From contig NZ_SMMA01000066.1 of the NCBI RefSeq assembly GCF_009711345.1, forward strand, positions 77,404-141,403: a DNA stretch of 64,000 nt. Direction: 5' to 3'. The stretch is from Pseudovibrio flavus. GTDB lineage: Bacteria > Pseudomonadota > Alphaproteobacteria > Rhizobiales > Stappiaceae. This document shows positions 1 to 9,144 of this stretch, in pieces (position 1 is the stretch's first letter; each line of letters opens with the position of its first letter). Position numbers and translations under genes: made by a program. The notes beneath the pieces are model-generated. The model worked only from the letters and a program-made list of their open reading frames with translations. It had not been told where the DNA came from and searched no databases.

Positions 1-97
1 CCGCCACGGAGAATGAGCAGCTCTTCGCACTACGTTTGTCCGGTATGACGGGCGGAGTGCTAGCAGCTATAGGGAGCTCCGAAGGGCACAGCGAACC

Positions 98-122
98 GTC
101 ACCCCGGACTTGATCCGGGGTC
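98..122. repeat. Short palindromic repeat, alphaproteobacterial intergenic type
   Basis: A palindrome with 7-base arms (CCCCGGA at 102-108, TCCGGGG at 114-120) around a CTTGA loop, flanked by GTC and TC. From general knowledge, very similar palindromes are scattered in high copy between genes of many alphaproteobacteria. I saw only this copy in the window. It lies just past the end of hemF and could form a hairpin in its transcript. Confidence 0.6.
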
Positions 123-159
123 TAGCAAACGCATGTAAATAACGGATAGGCCGCTGTTA

Positions 160-1071
160 TTACGGCCACTTCACCACTGGAGGCATGGAGGACAGGATAG
201 AGGCAACGTTGCCGCCTGTCTTAAGGCCGAAGATGGTGCCACGGTCGTAGAGCAGGTTGTATTCTACATATCTACCACGGCGGATGAGCTGCTCTTCGCG
301 CTGTGCCTCCGTCCAACCTTTCAGGAAGTTGGCACGCACAAGCTGCGGGTAGATATCAAGGAAGCCGAGGCCAACCGATTTGGTGAAGGCAAGGTCTGCA
401 TCCCAGTCGCCGCTGTTGTGGTAGTCGTAGAAAATACCGCCAATGCCGCGCGCCTCGTTGCGGTGCTTCAGGAAGAAGTACTCGTCGCACCATTTTTTGT
501 AGTGCTCGTAGTCTGCGCCCTTATGCCCTTCACACGCCTTCTTCATAGCGGCGTGGAAGTTGATGCTGTCAGCGTCATCCTCATTTCGGCGCGCATCTAG
601 AACAGGTGTCAGGTCTGCACCGCCGCCAAACCACTGGCGTGTGGTGACCACCATGCGGGTGTTCATGTGAACAGCAGGAACATTGGGGTTGTGCATGTGC
701 GCGATGAGCGAGATGCCAGATGCCCAAAAACGCGGGTCTTCATTAGCGCCGGGGATTTGACCGCGAAACTCTGGCGAAAACTCCCCATGAACGGTAGAGA
801 CGTGAACGCCGACTTTTTCGAACACGCGGCCATGCATCATAGACATCACGCCGCCGCCGCCTTTAGCGCCGCTGTGGTCAGTGCGCTCCCATGGCGTGCG
901 AACAAAGCGGCCTGCAGGCATTTCGCTTAACGGGCCTGCCTGCTCGCCGACCTCGTCCTCAATACGTTCGAACTCATCGCAAATGCGGTCCCGAAGTTCG
1001 GCAAACCACTTTGTTGCGATTGGTTTTTTCTCTTCGATGTCGTGTGGGACTGGACCGCCGCGCTCGCTCAT
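160..1071 (-). CDS. hemF: Oxygen-dependent coproporphyrinogen III oxidase
   Basis: Oxidatively decarboxylates two propionates of coproporphyrinogen III to give protoporphyrinogen IX, using O2, in the cytosolic heme pathway. The 303-residue product has the usual family length and its hallmark blocks: GGGADLTP at 149-156, [11 protein letters not shown] at 207-217 and an [15 protein letters not shown] block near 265-279. It is transcribed alone, toward the window edge. HemG, the next enzyme type in the pathway, is encoded at 38.2 kb. The ATG at 1071 has only a weak upstream AGG. Confidence 0.96.
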   Translation of the reverse strand: MSERGGPVPHDIEEKKPIATKWFAELRDRICDEFERIEDEVGEQAGPLSEMPAGRFVRTPWERTDHSGAKGGGGVMSMMHGRVFEKVGVHVSTVHGEFSPEFRGQIPGANEDPRFWASGISLIAHMHNPNVPAVHMNTRMVVTTRQWFGGGADLTPVLDARRNEDDADSINFHAAMKKACEGHKGADYEHYKKWCDEYFFLKHRNEARGIGGIFYDYHNSGDWDADLAFTKSVGLGFLDIYPQLVRANFLKGWTEAQREEQLIRRGRYVEYNLLYDRGTIFGLKTGGNVASILSSMPPVVKWP

Positions 1072-1165
1072 TTCGTTGAACCTGCCATTCTATTAAAACG
1101 CATTTCTACCGAGGAATACGGCAGGAGCGTTGAAATTCCTATAAATGCTTTTGTCGGATAGCTCC

Positions 1166-1621
1166 CTAGAAGCCACCTGTTTGTCTCAGGGCTTCACCCA
1201 GAACCATACCGGTTGATACAGCTATATTTAGGGAGCGCATTCCGTTTTTCATCGGGATGATCAAACGATTATCCGCATAATCGTGTACATCTTGCGGCAC
1301 GCCAGAGCTTTCACGGCCCATGAGCAGGATGTCATCTGCCTTGTACTGGAACTCTGTGTAGGTGTGGTCAGCCTTTGTGGAGAGAAGCAGAAGGCGGCGG
1401 TTTTGTTCTTCACGCCACTGCTTAAAGGCATCCCAGCTAATGTGGCGTACCAGTTTGGCGCGTTCGATATAGTCCATGCCTGCACGTTTCAGGGCATGGT
1501 CAGAAAGGGGAAAACCTGCAGGTTCAATAAGGTGAACACTCACGTCCATACAAGCGGCAAGGCGAAGAATCGTGCCGGTGTTTTGGGGAATGTCAGGCTG
1601 GTAGAGAGCAATATCTGGCAT
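1166..1621 (-). CDS. trmL: tRNA (cytidine/uridine-34 2'-O)-methyltransferase
   Basis: A small SPOUT-class enzyme, expected to 2'-O-methylate the wobble base 34 of tRNA-Leu isoacceptors from S-adenosylmethionine. The 151-residue length fits TrmL, and the trefoil-knot motifs are visible: MGRESSGVP at 101-109, IPM at 122-124 and RSLNIAVS at 129-136. The N-terminal PDIPQNTG block is typical too. It reads in the same direction as hemF with a gap of about 95 bases, so co-transcription is possible. In my knowledge of alphaproteobacterial genomes this gene often lies near the bc1 operon, as here. Confidence 0.95.
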   Translation of the reverse strand: MPDIALYQPDIPQNTGTILRLAACMDVSVHLIEPAGFPLSDHALKRAGMDYIERAKLVRHISWDAFKQWREEQNRRLLLLSTKADHTYTEFQYKADDILLMGRESSGVPQDVHDYADNRLIIPMKNGMRSLNIAVSTGMVLGEALRQTGGF

Positions 1622-2142
1622 GAAGACCTAAGCTGCATGAAGTTGTTTGCATGGTCATATCAGTTTGAACCGCATGGTAAAAGCAATGAAACAGCCGAGT
1701 GTCTGTATCGTTGAGAAGCGCTATCGATAATGTGTTGCCGATATGACACGAGAGGCTTTTTCTGATTTTTCTCGAATTTTGGGGCTAGGCATCTCTACTT
1801 ATGGTGGGTATAACCTCTCTCGTTCTCACGTAACGGGAACACTTCTTGAATGGCTGGCATTTCTAGGCTAGCCGGGTTTTGGTTTACTATTTAAGGGAGC
1901 GGTTGATGTTTCATTCCAATGAACACCTGACATTTGTTGTCACCGGTTATGCCGCTTCCATGTTTGGCTGCTCATTGCCAACCATCTGCGCCCCTACCGG
2001 CTTGAAGCCGGTACTTGGTGTACGCGACTAGACCGACCCAACTTTTTCCAGACTACAGAAAATTTATACCCGGCAGACCCCGTGCCTCGGTTATGGCAAG
2101 GTGCGTAAGGCTGCCGACGACTCGACTTTTTAGGAGTTCGTT
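1622..2142. other. Intergenic stretch with a structured leader candidate
   Basis: About 520 bases divergent from trmL. The left part (1622-1905) shows nothing definite. The right part holds a possible 41-codon ORF (1906-2031), a perfect 8-bp hairpin TACCGGCT-TGA-AGCCGGTA at 1995-2013 and an arm pair CGGCAG (2071-2076)/CTGCCG (2111-2116) just before an AGGAG ribosome site. More hairpins follow past the next ATG (CCACG/CGTGG 2151-2166 and CGCGCCGG/CCGGCGTG 2175-2200). The density of stems suggests a regulatory leader, but I do not recognise a known riboswitch family. Confidence 0.4.
1906..2031 (+). CDS. Possible 41-residue leader ORF
   Basis: An ATG preceded by GGGAGCGG at a workable distance opens a 41-codon frame ending in TAG. 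The predicted peptide starts MFHSNEHLTF and ends GLKPVLGVRD. Its last codons overlap the perfect hairpin at 1995-2013, an arrangement seen in translation-sensing leader peptides. I recognise no family and there is no protein-level evidence; it may be chance coding within a structured RNA. Confidence 0.25.
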   Translation: MFHSNEHLTFVVTGYAASMFGCSLPTICAPTGLKPVLGVRD

Positions 2143-2523
2143 ATGGCGATCCACGAATTTACGTGGGCCTATCTCGCGCCGGCTATTCTATCCCGGCGTG
2201 CGAAAAGCCCAGCCTTAAACCCTATGCAGTCTTCCAGTATGGATTGGAAGTTGCTTGCGTTTGAAATCGGTATCTTCCTGCTAATCAGCCTTGTAATTAC
2301 GCTTGCTGGTTATGGTTACAGCCTCTATCTGGCGATTATGTCTTTGCAAGAGGTTCAGACCGTATCAGGAGCTGAAAGCGGAGAAGTCTTCCGCCAGAAC
2401 CTGAAGTATGCTCTGGTTGGCTCCGGCATTGTTGGTGTTAGCGTTGCCTGCCTCATATGGGGGCTTTTGGCACCTGAGCCTCGCAAACCTCTGCCGAGAG
2501 AAGAAGATGAGCGGTTTCGATAA
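2143..2523 (+). CDS. Small membrane protein of unknown function
   Basis: An ORF of 126 codons when started at the ATG at 2143, which has a good AGGAG 8 bases upstream. The region encoding the first ~27 residues also forms hairpins, so translation may instead begin at 2224 or 2239, where ribosome sites are poor. The core has two hydrophobic segments, LLAFEIGIFLLISLVITLAGY and LVGSGIVGVSVACLIWGLL, separated by a short polar loop, and ends in a charged tail. It lies about 70 bases before the ABC exporter gene and probably shares its transcript. Family not recognised. Confidence 0.6.
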   Translation: MAIHEFTWAYLAPAILSRRAKSPALNPMQSSSMDWKLLAFEIGIFLLISLVITLAGYGYSLYLAIMSLQEVQTVSGAESGEVFRQNLKYALVGSGIVGVSVACLIWGLLAPEPRKPLPREEDERFR

Positions 2524-2593
2524 TAAAACAGAGGGAAGACGCGCAAGGTCTTCCCTCAGCTCCTATGGTTTTGGAGAATAAAGGATCCCGGAA

Positions 2594-4441
2594 ATGTTTG
2601 GTTTTTTTGAGAGATTGGTCGATCCTTTCAAGAAGGAGCCAATAGTCTCGCCTCCGGACACGTTCTGGAGTTTTATCTGGTACTACGCTCGTCCGTTGGC
2701 GCCTATTTTGCTGATCACATCCCTTATGGGTGCGGTGATCGCTATTTTGGAAGTGTCGCTGTTTGCCTTCATGGGCGATCTGGTGAATTGGCTTGGAACT
2801 GAAGACCCGCAGACCTTCTTTGCTGATAACTGGCAATATCTGCTTTGGATGGCCGCTGTGGTTCTGGTGATCTATCCGATCATCAGCTTCACTTGGGAAA
2901 TGATCTTCCATCAGGGTATTCTCGGCAATTTTCCGATGATTATCCGTTGGCGCGGGCATAGATATTTGCTGCGCCAGTCCATGCAGTTTTATCAAAACGA
3001 GTTTGCTGGCCGCATCGCTACAAAGCTGATGCAGACTTCTATTGCTGTTCGTGAAGTTGTAACGCGCATTGTCGATATCTTCGTCTATGTAGCTATCTAC
3101 TTCACTGCGGCTGTCGTGCTTGTTTTTGCTGCGGATTGGAAGCTGGCTATGCCAATGGTGGTGTGGCTGGTTGCCTATATTAGCGTGCTTTCGTTCTTCG
3201 TTCCGAAGCTGAAGGAAGTTTCCAAGGAGCAGGCCGACAAGCGCTCGGATATGACCGGTAAGGTCGTTGATGCGTACACCAACATTACCACGGTAAAGCT
3301 GTTCTCTCACGCCGAGAGGGAAGAGAACTATGCGCGGGATTCCATGAAGTCCTTCATGGATCCGGTCTACCGGCAGATGCGTTTGGTGACACTTCTCAAT
3401 ATGTGCCTCACCACCATCAACCACCTGCTGCTCTTTAGCATTGCACTGACCTCTATCCTGCTGTGGCAGCGCTCCATGGTGAGCACAGGCGACATCGCAA
3501 TTGCGATTGGCCTTGTGTTCCGCCTTCAGGGCATGAGCCACTGGATCATGTGGGAAGTTGCTGGCCTGTTTGAAAACGTCGGTACGGTTCAGGACGGTCT
3601 AAAAATGATGTCCAAGCCGCGTGAGGTTGTTGATGCGCCAGAGGCTAAAGAGCTGGTGGTGAAGGATGCTGCGATCTCCTTCGATCATGTCCGCTTCCAT
3701 TATGGCAAGGAAAGCGGCGTGCTTGAGGACCTGTCACTGGCTATCAAGGCCGGTGAGAAGATCGGCGTTGTTGGTCGTTCTGGTGCGGGTAAGTCCACGC
3801 TTATGAACCTGCTACTGCGCTTCTATGATCTGGAAGGCGGCAAGATCACCATCGACGGACAGGACATCTCTAATGTCACGCAGGAAAGTTTGCGTGCGCA
3901 TATCGGGGTGGTCAGTCAGGATACCTCTTTGCTGCACCGTTCAATCGAAGAGAATATTCTTTACGGTAGCGACGGCGCGACAGAGGAACAGTTGATGGAA
4001 GCGGTTCGCCGCGCCCACGCAGAATCCTTCGTTGAGGGGCTTGAGGATCAAGATGGCCGCAAGGGTCTGAAGACTATGGTTGGCGAGCGAGGCGTCAAGC
4101 TTTCGGGCGGCCAGCGTCAGCGTATCGCTATTGCCCGTGTGTTGCTGAAGGATGCTCCGATCCTCGTTCTAGACGAGGCAACCTCTGCTCTGGATTCGGA
4201 AGTTGAAGCGGCAATTCAGGAGAGCTTGAACGAGCTTATGGACGGCAAGACCGTTATCGCCATCGCCCATAGGTTGTCGACGATTGCAGCCATGGATCGC
4301 CTTGTGGTGATGGACGAGGGGCGCATCATTGAGGTCGGTACTCATGATGACCTACTCGCGCATGGCGGGTTGTACGCCAGCCTCTGGGAACGTCAATCTG
4401 GCGGCTTTTTGACGCAAGTTGCGCTTCCTGCAGCGCAATAA
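2594..4441 (+). CDS. ABC exporter, fused permease and ATPase
   Basis: A 615-residue half-transporter of the MsbA/multidrug type. Residues about 30-330 hold six membrane segments. The nucleotide-binding domain has Walker A GRSGAGKST (394-402), Q-loop Gln442, signature LSGGQRQR (503-510), Walker B with ILVLDEATSALD (523-534) and an H-loop AIAHRLS. It would work as a dimer in the inner membrane, exporting a substrate that cannot be told from sequence. It follows the small membrane protein and precedes petA, but a 13-bp inverted repeat separates it from petA. The start ATG has a weak AAGGA. Confidence 0.9.
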   Translation: MFGFFERLVDPFKKEPIVSPPDTFWSFIWYYARPLAPILLITSLMGAVIAILEVSLFAFMGDLVNWLGTEDPQTFFADNWQYLLWMAAVVLVIYPIISFTWEMIFHQGILGNFPMIIRWRGHRYLLRQSMQFYQNEFAGRIATKLMQTSIAVREVVTRIVDIFVYVAIYFTAAVVLVFAADWKLAMPMVVWLVAYISVLSFFVPKLKEVSKEQADKRSDMTGKVVDAYTNITTVKLFSHAEREENYARDSMKSFMDPVYRQMRLVTLLNMCLTTINHLLLFSIALTSILLWQRSMVSTGDIAIAIGLVFRLQGMSHWIMWEVAGLFENVGTVQDGLKMMSKPREVVDAPEAKELVVKDAAISFDHVRFHYGKESGVLEDLSLAIKAGEKIGVVGRSGAGKSTLMNLLLRFYDLEGGKITIDGQDISNVTQESLRAHIGVVSQDTSLLHRSIEENILYGSDGATEEQLMEAVRRAHAESFVEGLEDQDGRKGLKTMVGERGVKLSGGQRQRIAIARVLLKDAPILVLDEATSALDSEVEAAIQESLNELMDGKTVIAIAHRLSTIAAMDRLVVMDEGRIIEVGTHDDLLAHGGLYASLWERQSGGFLTQVALPAAQ

Positions 4442-4449
4442 GAATCAAC

Positions 4450-4493
4450 GGATATCCGGCTTCGTCTTAGTCTAAAGGATAAGTCGGATATCC
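4450..4493. repeat. 13-bp inverted repeat between ABC exporter and petA
   Basis: Arms GGATATCCGGCTT (4450-4462) and AAGTCGGATATCC (4481-4493) pair over 13 positions with one G-T, around an 18-base loop. No T-run follows, so a factor-independent terminator is doubtful; it could still stop or stabilise the exporter transcript, or be a protein site upstream of petABC. The remaining bases up to 4756 must contain the petABC promoter, but I cannot place it. Confidence 0.5.
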
Positions 4494-4756
4494 ACTCTTA
4501 TTATAAATTTCAATGGGTTAACGCTGCGAGAAGCCCTTCTTAGAGTGCCTCTAAATCCACGAAAATCGTTTTATTCCCAGTTTAGCTGCGACAATAAGTC
4601 CTTTATACGCACTGTTCCCTAGACAACTGCGACCATTGGTGGCAGTAAACTCGGGATAATCATGGTGCGTATTCTACGTACCACTCAACCTGATCCACAC
4701 CGTGCAGGGGGGTATTCAACCCGGGGGCGTTCGGGGCCGTGCAAGGTGGGGTAGAA

Positions 4757-5338
4757 ATGTTTCGAGAGGACGCGACCTTGGAACAAACGAACACGGCTGA
4801 ACCAACCCGCCGCGATTTCCTTTACATCGCGACCGGCGCTGTGGGTGTTGTGGGCACTGGGGCACTGGTGTGGCCCTTTATTCACCAAATGAATCCTGAT
4901 GCTTCTGCGCTTGCGCTGGCTTCCATTGAAGTGGATGTCTCTGCAGTTGAAGAAGGTCAGTCCATTACCGTTATGTGGCGTGGCAAGCCGGTCTTTGTTC
5001 GTCATCGTACAGACAAGGAAATTGCCGAGGCAACTTCCGTTGCTATCGATGATCTTCCAGACCGCAATGCACGCAACGCAAACCTGCCAGAGGATGCGCA
5101 GGCGACTGATCCAAACCGCTCCGCCGAAGGTAAGGAGCCATGGTTGGTGATGATCGGCATCTGCACCCATCTGGGCTGTGTGCCTCTCGGCGAAGCAGGT
5201 GATTTTGGCGGCTGGTTCTGCCCATGTCACGGCTCCCACTACGATACGGCAGGCCGTATCCGCAGTGGCCCAGCACCGGAAAACATGCTCATTCCGCCGT
5301 TCAAATTCACCGACGATGAAACAATCTTGATCGGGTAA
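4757..5338 (+). CDS. petA: Cytochrome bc1 Rieske iron-sulfur subunit
   Basis: The 2Fe-2S subunit of ubiquinol-cytochrome c reductase, passing an electron from ubiquinol to cytochrome c1 in the periplasm. A TAT-like anchor begins with [11 protein letters not shown], followed by a hydrophobic stretch. The cluster-binding loops are CTHLGC (136-141) and CPCHGSHYD (155-163), carrying the two Cys and two His ligands. Starts are ambiguous: GTG 4739, ATG 4757 (AGGTGG upstream) or TTG 4781 (AGAGG upstream, length closest to known homologues). First gene of petABC; petB follows after 23 bases. Confidence 0.96.
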   Translation: MFREDATLEQTNTAEPTRRDFLYIATGAVGVVGTGALVWPFIHQMNPDASALALASIEVDVSAVEEGQSITVMWRGKPVFVRHRTDKEIAEATSVAIDDLPDRNARNANLPEDAQATDPNRSAEGKEPWLVMIGICTHLGCVPLGEAGDFGGWFCPCHGSHYDTAGRIRSGPAPENMLIPPFKFTDDETILIG

Positions 5339-5361
5339 CGGGACGAGTTCAGGAGGCAGCA

Positions 5362-6648
5362 ATGGCTGGTCATACTAAATATGTGCCGCAGAGTGCTCCT
5401 GCCAAATGGCTAGAAAGCCGTTTGCCGGTGATTTCACTCGTTCGTGGCAGCTTTGTCGATTTTCCTACCCCGAAGAACCTCAATTACTGGTGGACCTTCG
5501 GCGGTATTGCATTCTTTGTGCTGGTAACCCAGATCGTTACCGGCATCGTACTGGTGATGCACTACACCCCGCATGAAACGCTTGCGTTTGCGTCTGTAGA
5601 GCACATCATGCGCAACGTGAACTATGGTTGGCTTATTCGCTACTTGCATGCGAACGGCGCATCCATGTTCTTTATTGCCGTTTATATTCATATCTTCCGC
5701 GGTCTTTACTACGGGTCTTACAAGGCTCCTCGTGAAATCTCCTGGATTTTGGGTGTTCTGATCTTCCTCATCATGATGGCGACTGCCTTCATGGGCTACG
5801 TATTGCCTTGGGGTCAGATGTCCTTGTGGGGTGCAACCGTTATCACGAACCTGTTCTCCGCTATCCCGATTGTTGGTGAGAGCGTTGTTCAGTGGCTGTG
5901 GGGTGGCTTCGCCGTTGGTAACCCAACTTTGAACCGCTTCTTCTCGCTGCACTATCTGCTGCCGTTTGTTCTTGTTGGTATTGTGATCCTGCACATCTGG
6001 GCATTCCACACCACTGGCAACAACAACCCGACTGGCGTTGATGTTAAGAGCGAAAAGGACACTGTTCCTTTCCACCCTTACTACACCATGAAGGATCTGC
6101 TCGCGATCGTCGTGTTCATGATCTTCTTCTCTTGGTTCGTATTCTATCTGCCAAACTACCTCGGTCACGCTGATAACTATATTGAAGCGAACCCGCTGGT
6201 AACGCCTGCGCACATCGTTCCTGAATGGTACTTCCTGCCGTTCTACGCGATCCTGCGTGCGATCACCTTCGATATTGGTCCAATTCCTTCCAAGCTCGGT
6301 GGTGTTCTGGCGATGTTCGGTGCGATTGCGGTACTGTTCGTGCTGCCATGGCTCGATACTTCCAAGGTGCGTTCGGCAACATTCCGTCCTCTGTATCGCA
6401 TTGCTTTCTGGTTCTTCGGCTTCACTTGCGTGATGCTCGGCTGGCTGGGTGCTATGCCTGCAGAACAGCCTTACGTGGCTCTGGCTCAGCTGTTCACAGT
6501 GCTCTACTTCGCGCACTTCCTGATCGTGCTGCCATTGCTCGGCTTTATTGAAAAGCCAAAGGCGCTGCCAGATTCCATCAACGACTCCGTTCTGGGTAAG
6601 CCAGCTGCAGACAGCACTGTTGGCAAGTCCAGCGAAGCAGCTGCTTAA
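5362..6648 (+). CDS. petB: Cytochrome bc1 cytochrome b subunit
   Basis: The membrane core of the bc1 complex, with both quinone sites and two b hemes. The 428-residue length is normal for an alphaproteobacterial cytochrome b that is not fused to c1. About eight membrane helices are visible, with paired heme histidines in the second and fourth helices and the quinol-oxidation motif PEWY at codons near 6222. The C-terminus adds a polar Ala/Ser-rich tail. AGGAGG lies 6 bases before the ATG. Middle gene of petABC. Confidence 0.98.
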   Translation: MAGHTKYVPQSAPAKWLESRLPVISLVRGSFVDFPTPKNLNYWWTFGGIAFFVLVTQIVTGIVLVMHYTPHETLAFASVEHIMRNVNYGWLIRYLHANGASMFFIAVYIHIFRGLYYGSYKAPREISWILGVLIFLIMMATAFMGYVLPWGQMSLWGATVITNLFSAIPIVGESVVQWLWGGFAVGNPTLNRFFSLHYLLPFVLVGIVILHIWAFHTTGNNNPTGVDVKSEKDTVPFHPYYTMKDLLAIVVFMIFFSWFVFYLPNYLGHADNYIEANPLVTPAHIVPEWYFLPFYAILRAITFDIGPIPSKLGGVLAMFGAIAVLFVLPWLDTSKVRSATFRPLYRIAFWFFGFTCVMLGWLGAMPAEQPYVALAQLFTVLYFAHFLIVLPLLGFIEKPKALPDSINDSVLGKPAADSTVGKSSEAAA

Positions 6649-6669
6649 GGGCGATAGGGGGATAGACTT

Positions 6670-7515
6670 ATGAAAAATCTTCTTACCAATAGCGCCCGTG
6701 CTTTGGCTGTTGTTGCCGGTGTTGCTCTTGCAGCACCAGCAGCTCTGGCAGCTGGCGATGGTCCGGTAGTTGAGCGTCAGCAGTGGTCGTTCAGCGGTCC
6801 ATTTGGCCAGTACGACAAGCAGCAGCTTCAGCGCGGCTTTCAGGTCTACAAAGAGGTTTGTGCCTCTTGTCACGGCCTGAAGTATGTAGCGTTCCGCAAC
6901 CTTTCCGAAGAAGGCGGTCCTGGTTTCTCCGAGGATGAAGTTAAGGCTCTGGCCAAGGAATACTTCATCGTTGACGGTCCGGACTCCGAAGGCGAGATGT
7001 TCGAGCGTGAGGGTAAACCTTTCGACTTGTTCCCGTCTCCTTTTGCGAACGAGCAGGCAGCTCGTGCGTCCAACAACGGTTCGTATCCGCCAGACCTGTC
7101 TTTGATGGCAAAAGCGCGTGCGGTTAAGCGTGGCTTCCCGCTGTTCGTCGTTGATGTGTTTACGCAGTATCAGGAAAACGGTCCTGATTACCTGTATGGC
7201 CTTCTCACCGGCTACCACGAAGCGCCTGAGGGTGTGGAAGTGGCTGACGGTCAGTACTACAACACCGGCTATGTAGGTGGCACGGCTCTTTCAATGGCTC
7301 CGCCACTGTCTGAAGAGATTGTTGAGTACACCGACGGTACGCCTATGACTGTTGATCAGTACGCACGCGATGTTTCCGCATTCCTTATGTGGACCGCAGA
7401 GCCGAAGCTGGACCAGCGCAAGAGCCTTGGTCTGGGGGTAATGCTCTTCCTCGTACTGTTCGCTTCTCTGCTTTACTTCACTAAGCGCAAAATCTGGCGC
7501 AACGTAGAGCACTAA
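6670..7515 (+). CDS. petC: Cytochrome c1 precursor
   Basis: The c-type heme subunit of bc1, reducing soluble cytochrome c. A Sec signal peptide ends at about residue 27 (APAALA). Heme attaches covalently at C64-A-S-C67-H68, and M209 in the GTALSMAPPL block is the likely sixth ligand. A single C-terminal membrane helix (LGVMLFLVLFASLLYF) followed by KRK anchors it with its globular part in the periplasm. Last gene of petABC, 21 bases after petB, and followed by a strong terminator. Confidence 0.97.
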   Translation: MKNLLTNSARALAVVAGVALAAPAALAAGDGPVVERQQWSFSGPFGQYDKQQLQRGFQVYKEVCASCHGLKYVAFRNLSEEGGPGFSEDEVKALAKEYFIVDGPDSEGEMFEREGKPFDLFPSPFANEQAARASNNGSYPPDLSLMAKARAVKRGFPLFVVDVFTQYQENGPDYLYGLLTGYHEAPEGVEVADGQYYNTGYVGGTALSMAPPLSEEIVEYTDGTPMTVDQYARDVSAFLMWTAEPKLDQRKSLGLGVMLFLVLFASLLYFTKRKIWRNVEH

Positions 7516-7537
7516 GAGCAGCTAATCGAATTGATGA

Positions 7538-7566
7538 ACCGCCGGTATCTTACCGGCGGTTTTTCT
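7538..7566 (+). terminator. Terminator of petABC
   Basis: Perfect 10-bp stem ACCGCCGGTA/TACCGGCGGT with a 3-base loop, followed by TTTTCT. It lies 22 bases after the petC stop codon. Confidence 0.92.
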
Positions 7567-7683
7567 TTGGGCGCGTGTCAGCCGGCTACCAGATCGTTAC
7601 GCTGACTAAACAAAAACTACAGCCTTGTATTTTGCCCGAATCTAAGCCCATTCTTTCACGGTTAAGTGGCACGGGAGAATTCC

Positions 7684-8553
7684 ATGGAATCTGTTCTTGG
7701 GTTTATTGGAGGCTCGGGCCTCTATAATCTGCCGGGGATTGAAAACGGTCGTTGGGAGAAGATTGAAAGCCCTTGGGGAGAGCCCTCTGATGAGCTTTTT
7801 ATTGGCGAAGTTGATGGCTTGAAGGCTGTCTTCCTACCTCGCCATGGTCGCGGGCATGTGTTTGCGCCCTCTGACATTAATTACCGGGCCAACATAGATA
7901 TTCTAAAACGCGCAGGGGTTACGGATCTGGTCTCCGTGAGTGCATGTGGTTCCTTGAAAGAGGAATACGCACCGGGAACGTTCGTGCTGGTGGACCAGTT
8001 TATCGATCGCACCTTTGCCCGGCCTAAGAGCTTCTTTGGCAAGGGGTGTGTGACTCATGTCTCCGTTGCCGAGCCTGTTTCTCCCAAGCTACTGGATATT
8101 GTGGAAGCAGCCTGTCAGGACGAAGCGCTAACCTACAGCAGGGGCGGGACCTATCTTGCAATGGAGGGGCCGCAGTTTTCCTCTATCGCGGAGAGTAAGC
8201 TTTATCGGCAATGGGGCTGTGATGTGATCGGTATGACGAATATGCCGGAAGCAAAACTCGCTCGTGAAGCAGAGATGAGCTACTGCACTGTTGCCATGGT
8301 TACCGATTATGACAGTTGGCACCCAGATCATGGCATGGTCGATGTGAATAGCATTATCAAGGTTCTGCATGACAACGTCAGCAACGCGCAGCGATTGGTT
8401 CTCAATGTTGCCAAGCGTTTTCCGCGTGAGCATGAGCCATGCCCGATCGGTTCTAACAATGCGCTGGACTTTGCAATTATGACAGCTGAGGAAAAGCGCG
8501 ATCCCGCCCTTGTGGCGAAACTTGATGCTGTGGCAGGCAGAGTTCTGAAATAG
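7684..8553 (+). CDS. mtnP: S-methyl-5'-thioadenosine phosphorylase
   Basis: Phosphorolyses methylthioadenosine, a by-product of polyamine and quorum-signal synthesis, to adenine and methylthioribose-1-phosphate. The PNP/MTAP-family features include GFIGGSGLY at the N-terminus, PRHGRGH, MEGPQFSS, GMTNMPEAKLAREAE and the TDYDSWH block typical of MTAP. I start it at ATG 7684, which has GGGAGA 6 bases upstream, rather than GTG 7666. The apt gene follows at once, so the released adenine can be recycled to AMP; the pair forms a salvage unit. Confidence 0.93.
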   Translation: MESVLGFIGGSGLYNLPGIENGRWEKIESPWGEPSDELFIGEVDGLKAVFLPRHGRGHVFAPSDINYRANIDILKRAGVTDLVSVSACGSLKEEYAPGTFVLVDQFIDRTFARPKSFFGKGCVTHVSVAEPVSPKLLDIVEAACQDEALTYSRGGTYLAMEGPQFSSIAESKLYRQWGCDVIGMTNMPEAKLAREAEMSYCTVAMVTDYDSWHPDHGMVDVNSIIKVLHDNVSNAQRLVLNVAKRFPREHEPCPIGSNNALDFAIMTAEEKRDPALVAKLDAVAGRVLK

Positions 8554-8595
8554 AACCGCCAAAGTTACAGACCCAGATTTAAAGGAAATTGACCC

Positions 8596-9144
8596 GTGCC
8601 TACCGGAACAATTGCTGAAGAGCTCGAACGCTCCATTCGCAGCATTCCAGACTATCCTAAGGAAGGTATCATCTTCCGCGATATCACTACATTGCTCGGT
8701 GATGCGCGGGCATTCCGCCGTGCGGTTGATGCGCTTGTTCAGCCGTGGGCAGGTTCCAAGATTGATCAGGTGGCCGGTATTGAAGCGCGCGGGTTTATTC
8801 TAGGCGGTGCGGTTGCTCATCAGCTTTCCGCAGGTTTCCTGCCAGTTCGCAAAAAGGGCAAGCTTCCGTTCCAGACCATGGAGATGGAATACGCGCTGGA
8901 ATACGGCACTGATACCATCGAAATCCACGTTGATGCGGTTAAGCCGGGCGAGAAAGTAATCCTCGTAGACGATCTGATTGCAACGGGCGGAACCGCAGAG
9001 GCAGCTGTTAAGCTTTTGCGTGCAGCAGGTGCTGATATCGTTGCTGCGTGCTTTATCGTTGATCTGCCTGTTCTTGAAGGACGGAAGAAGATTGAAGCGC
9101 TTGGTGTTCCTGTCCGCACCCTTGTGGAGTTTGATGGCCATTGA
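8596..9144 (+). CDS. apt: Adenine phosphoribosyltransferase
   Basis: Converts adenine and PRPP to AMP in the cytosol. The 182-residue product shows the [15 protein letters not shown] start, the [10 protein letters not shown] block, and the PRPP-binding loop [14 protein letters not shown]. It starts at a GTG at 8596 with AAAGGA upstream, 42 bases after mtnP. Its last bases overlap the TTG start of bluB (ATTGA), pointing to translational coupling in an operon. Confidence 0.95.
   Translation: MPTGTIAEELERSIRSIPDYPKEGIIFRDITTLLGDARAFRRAVDALVQPWAGSKIDQVAGIEARGFILGGAVAHQLSAGFLPVRKKGKLPFQTMEMEYALEYGTDTIEIHVDAVKPGEKVILVDDLIATGGTAEAAVKLLRAAGADIVAACFIVDLPVLEGRKKIEALGVPVRTLVEFDGH

Noticed and set aside
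1981-2223. 6S RNA, tmRNA, SRP RNA, RNase P RNA or a known riboswitch in the structured leader
   Set aside because: None of the consensus cores I know for these RNAs is present; a covariance-model search would be decisive.
2453-3541. A 362-codon open frame antisense to the ABC exporter
   Set aside because: Overlaps a certain gene on its full length and shows no family motif or signal.
5434-7218. A 594-codon open frame antisense to petB and petC
   Set aside because: It is the mirror of highly biased codon use in two certain genes; its translation is charge-rich with no domain and no ribosome site.
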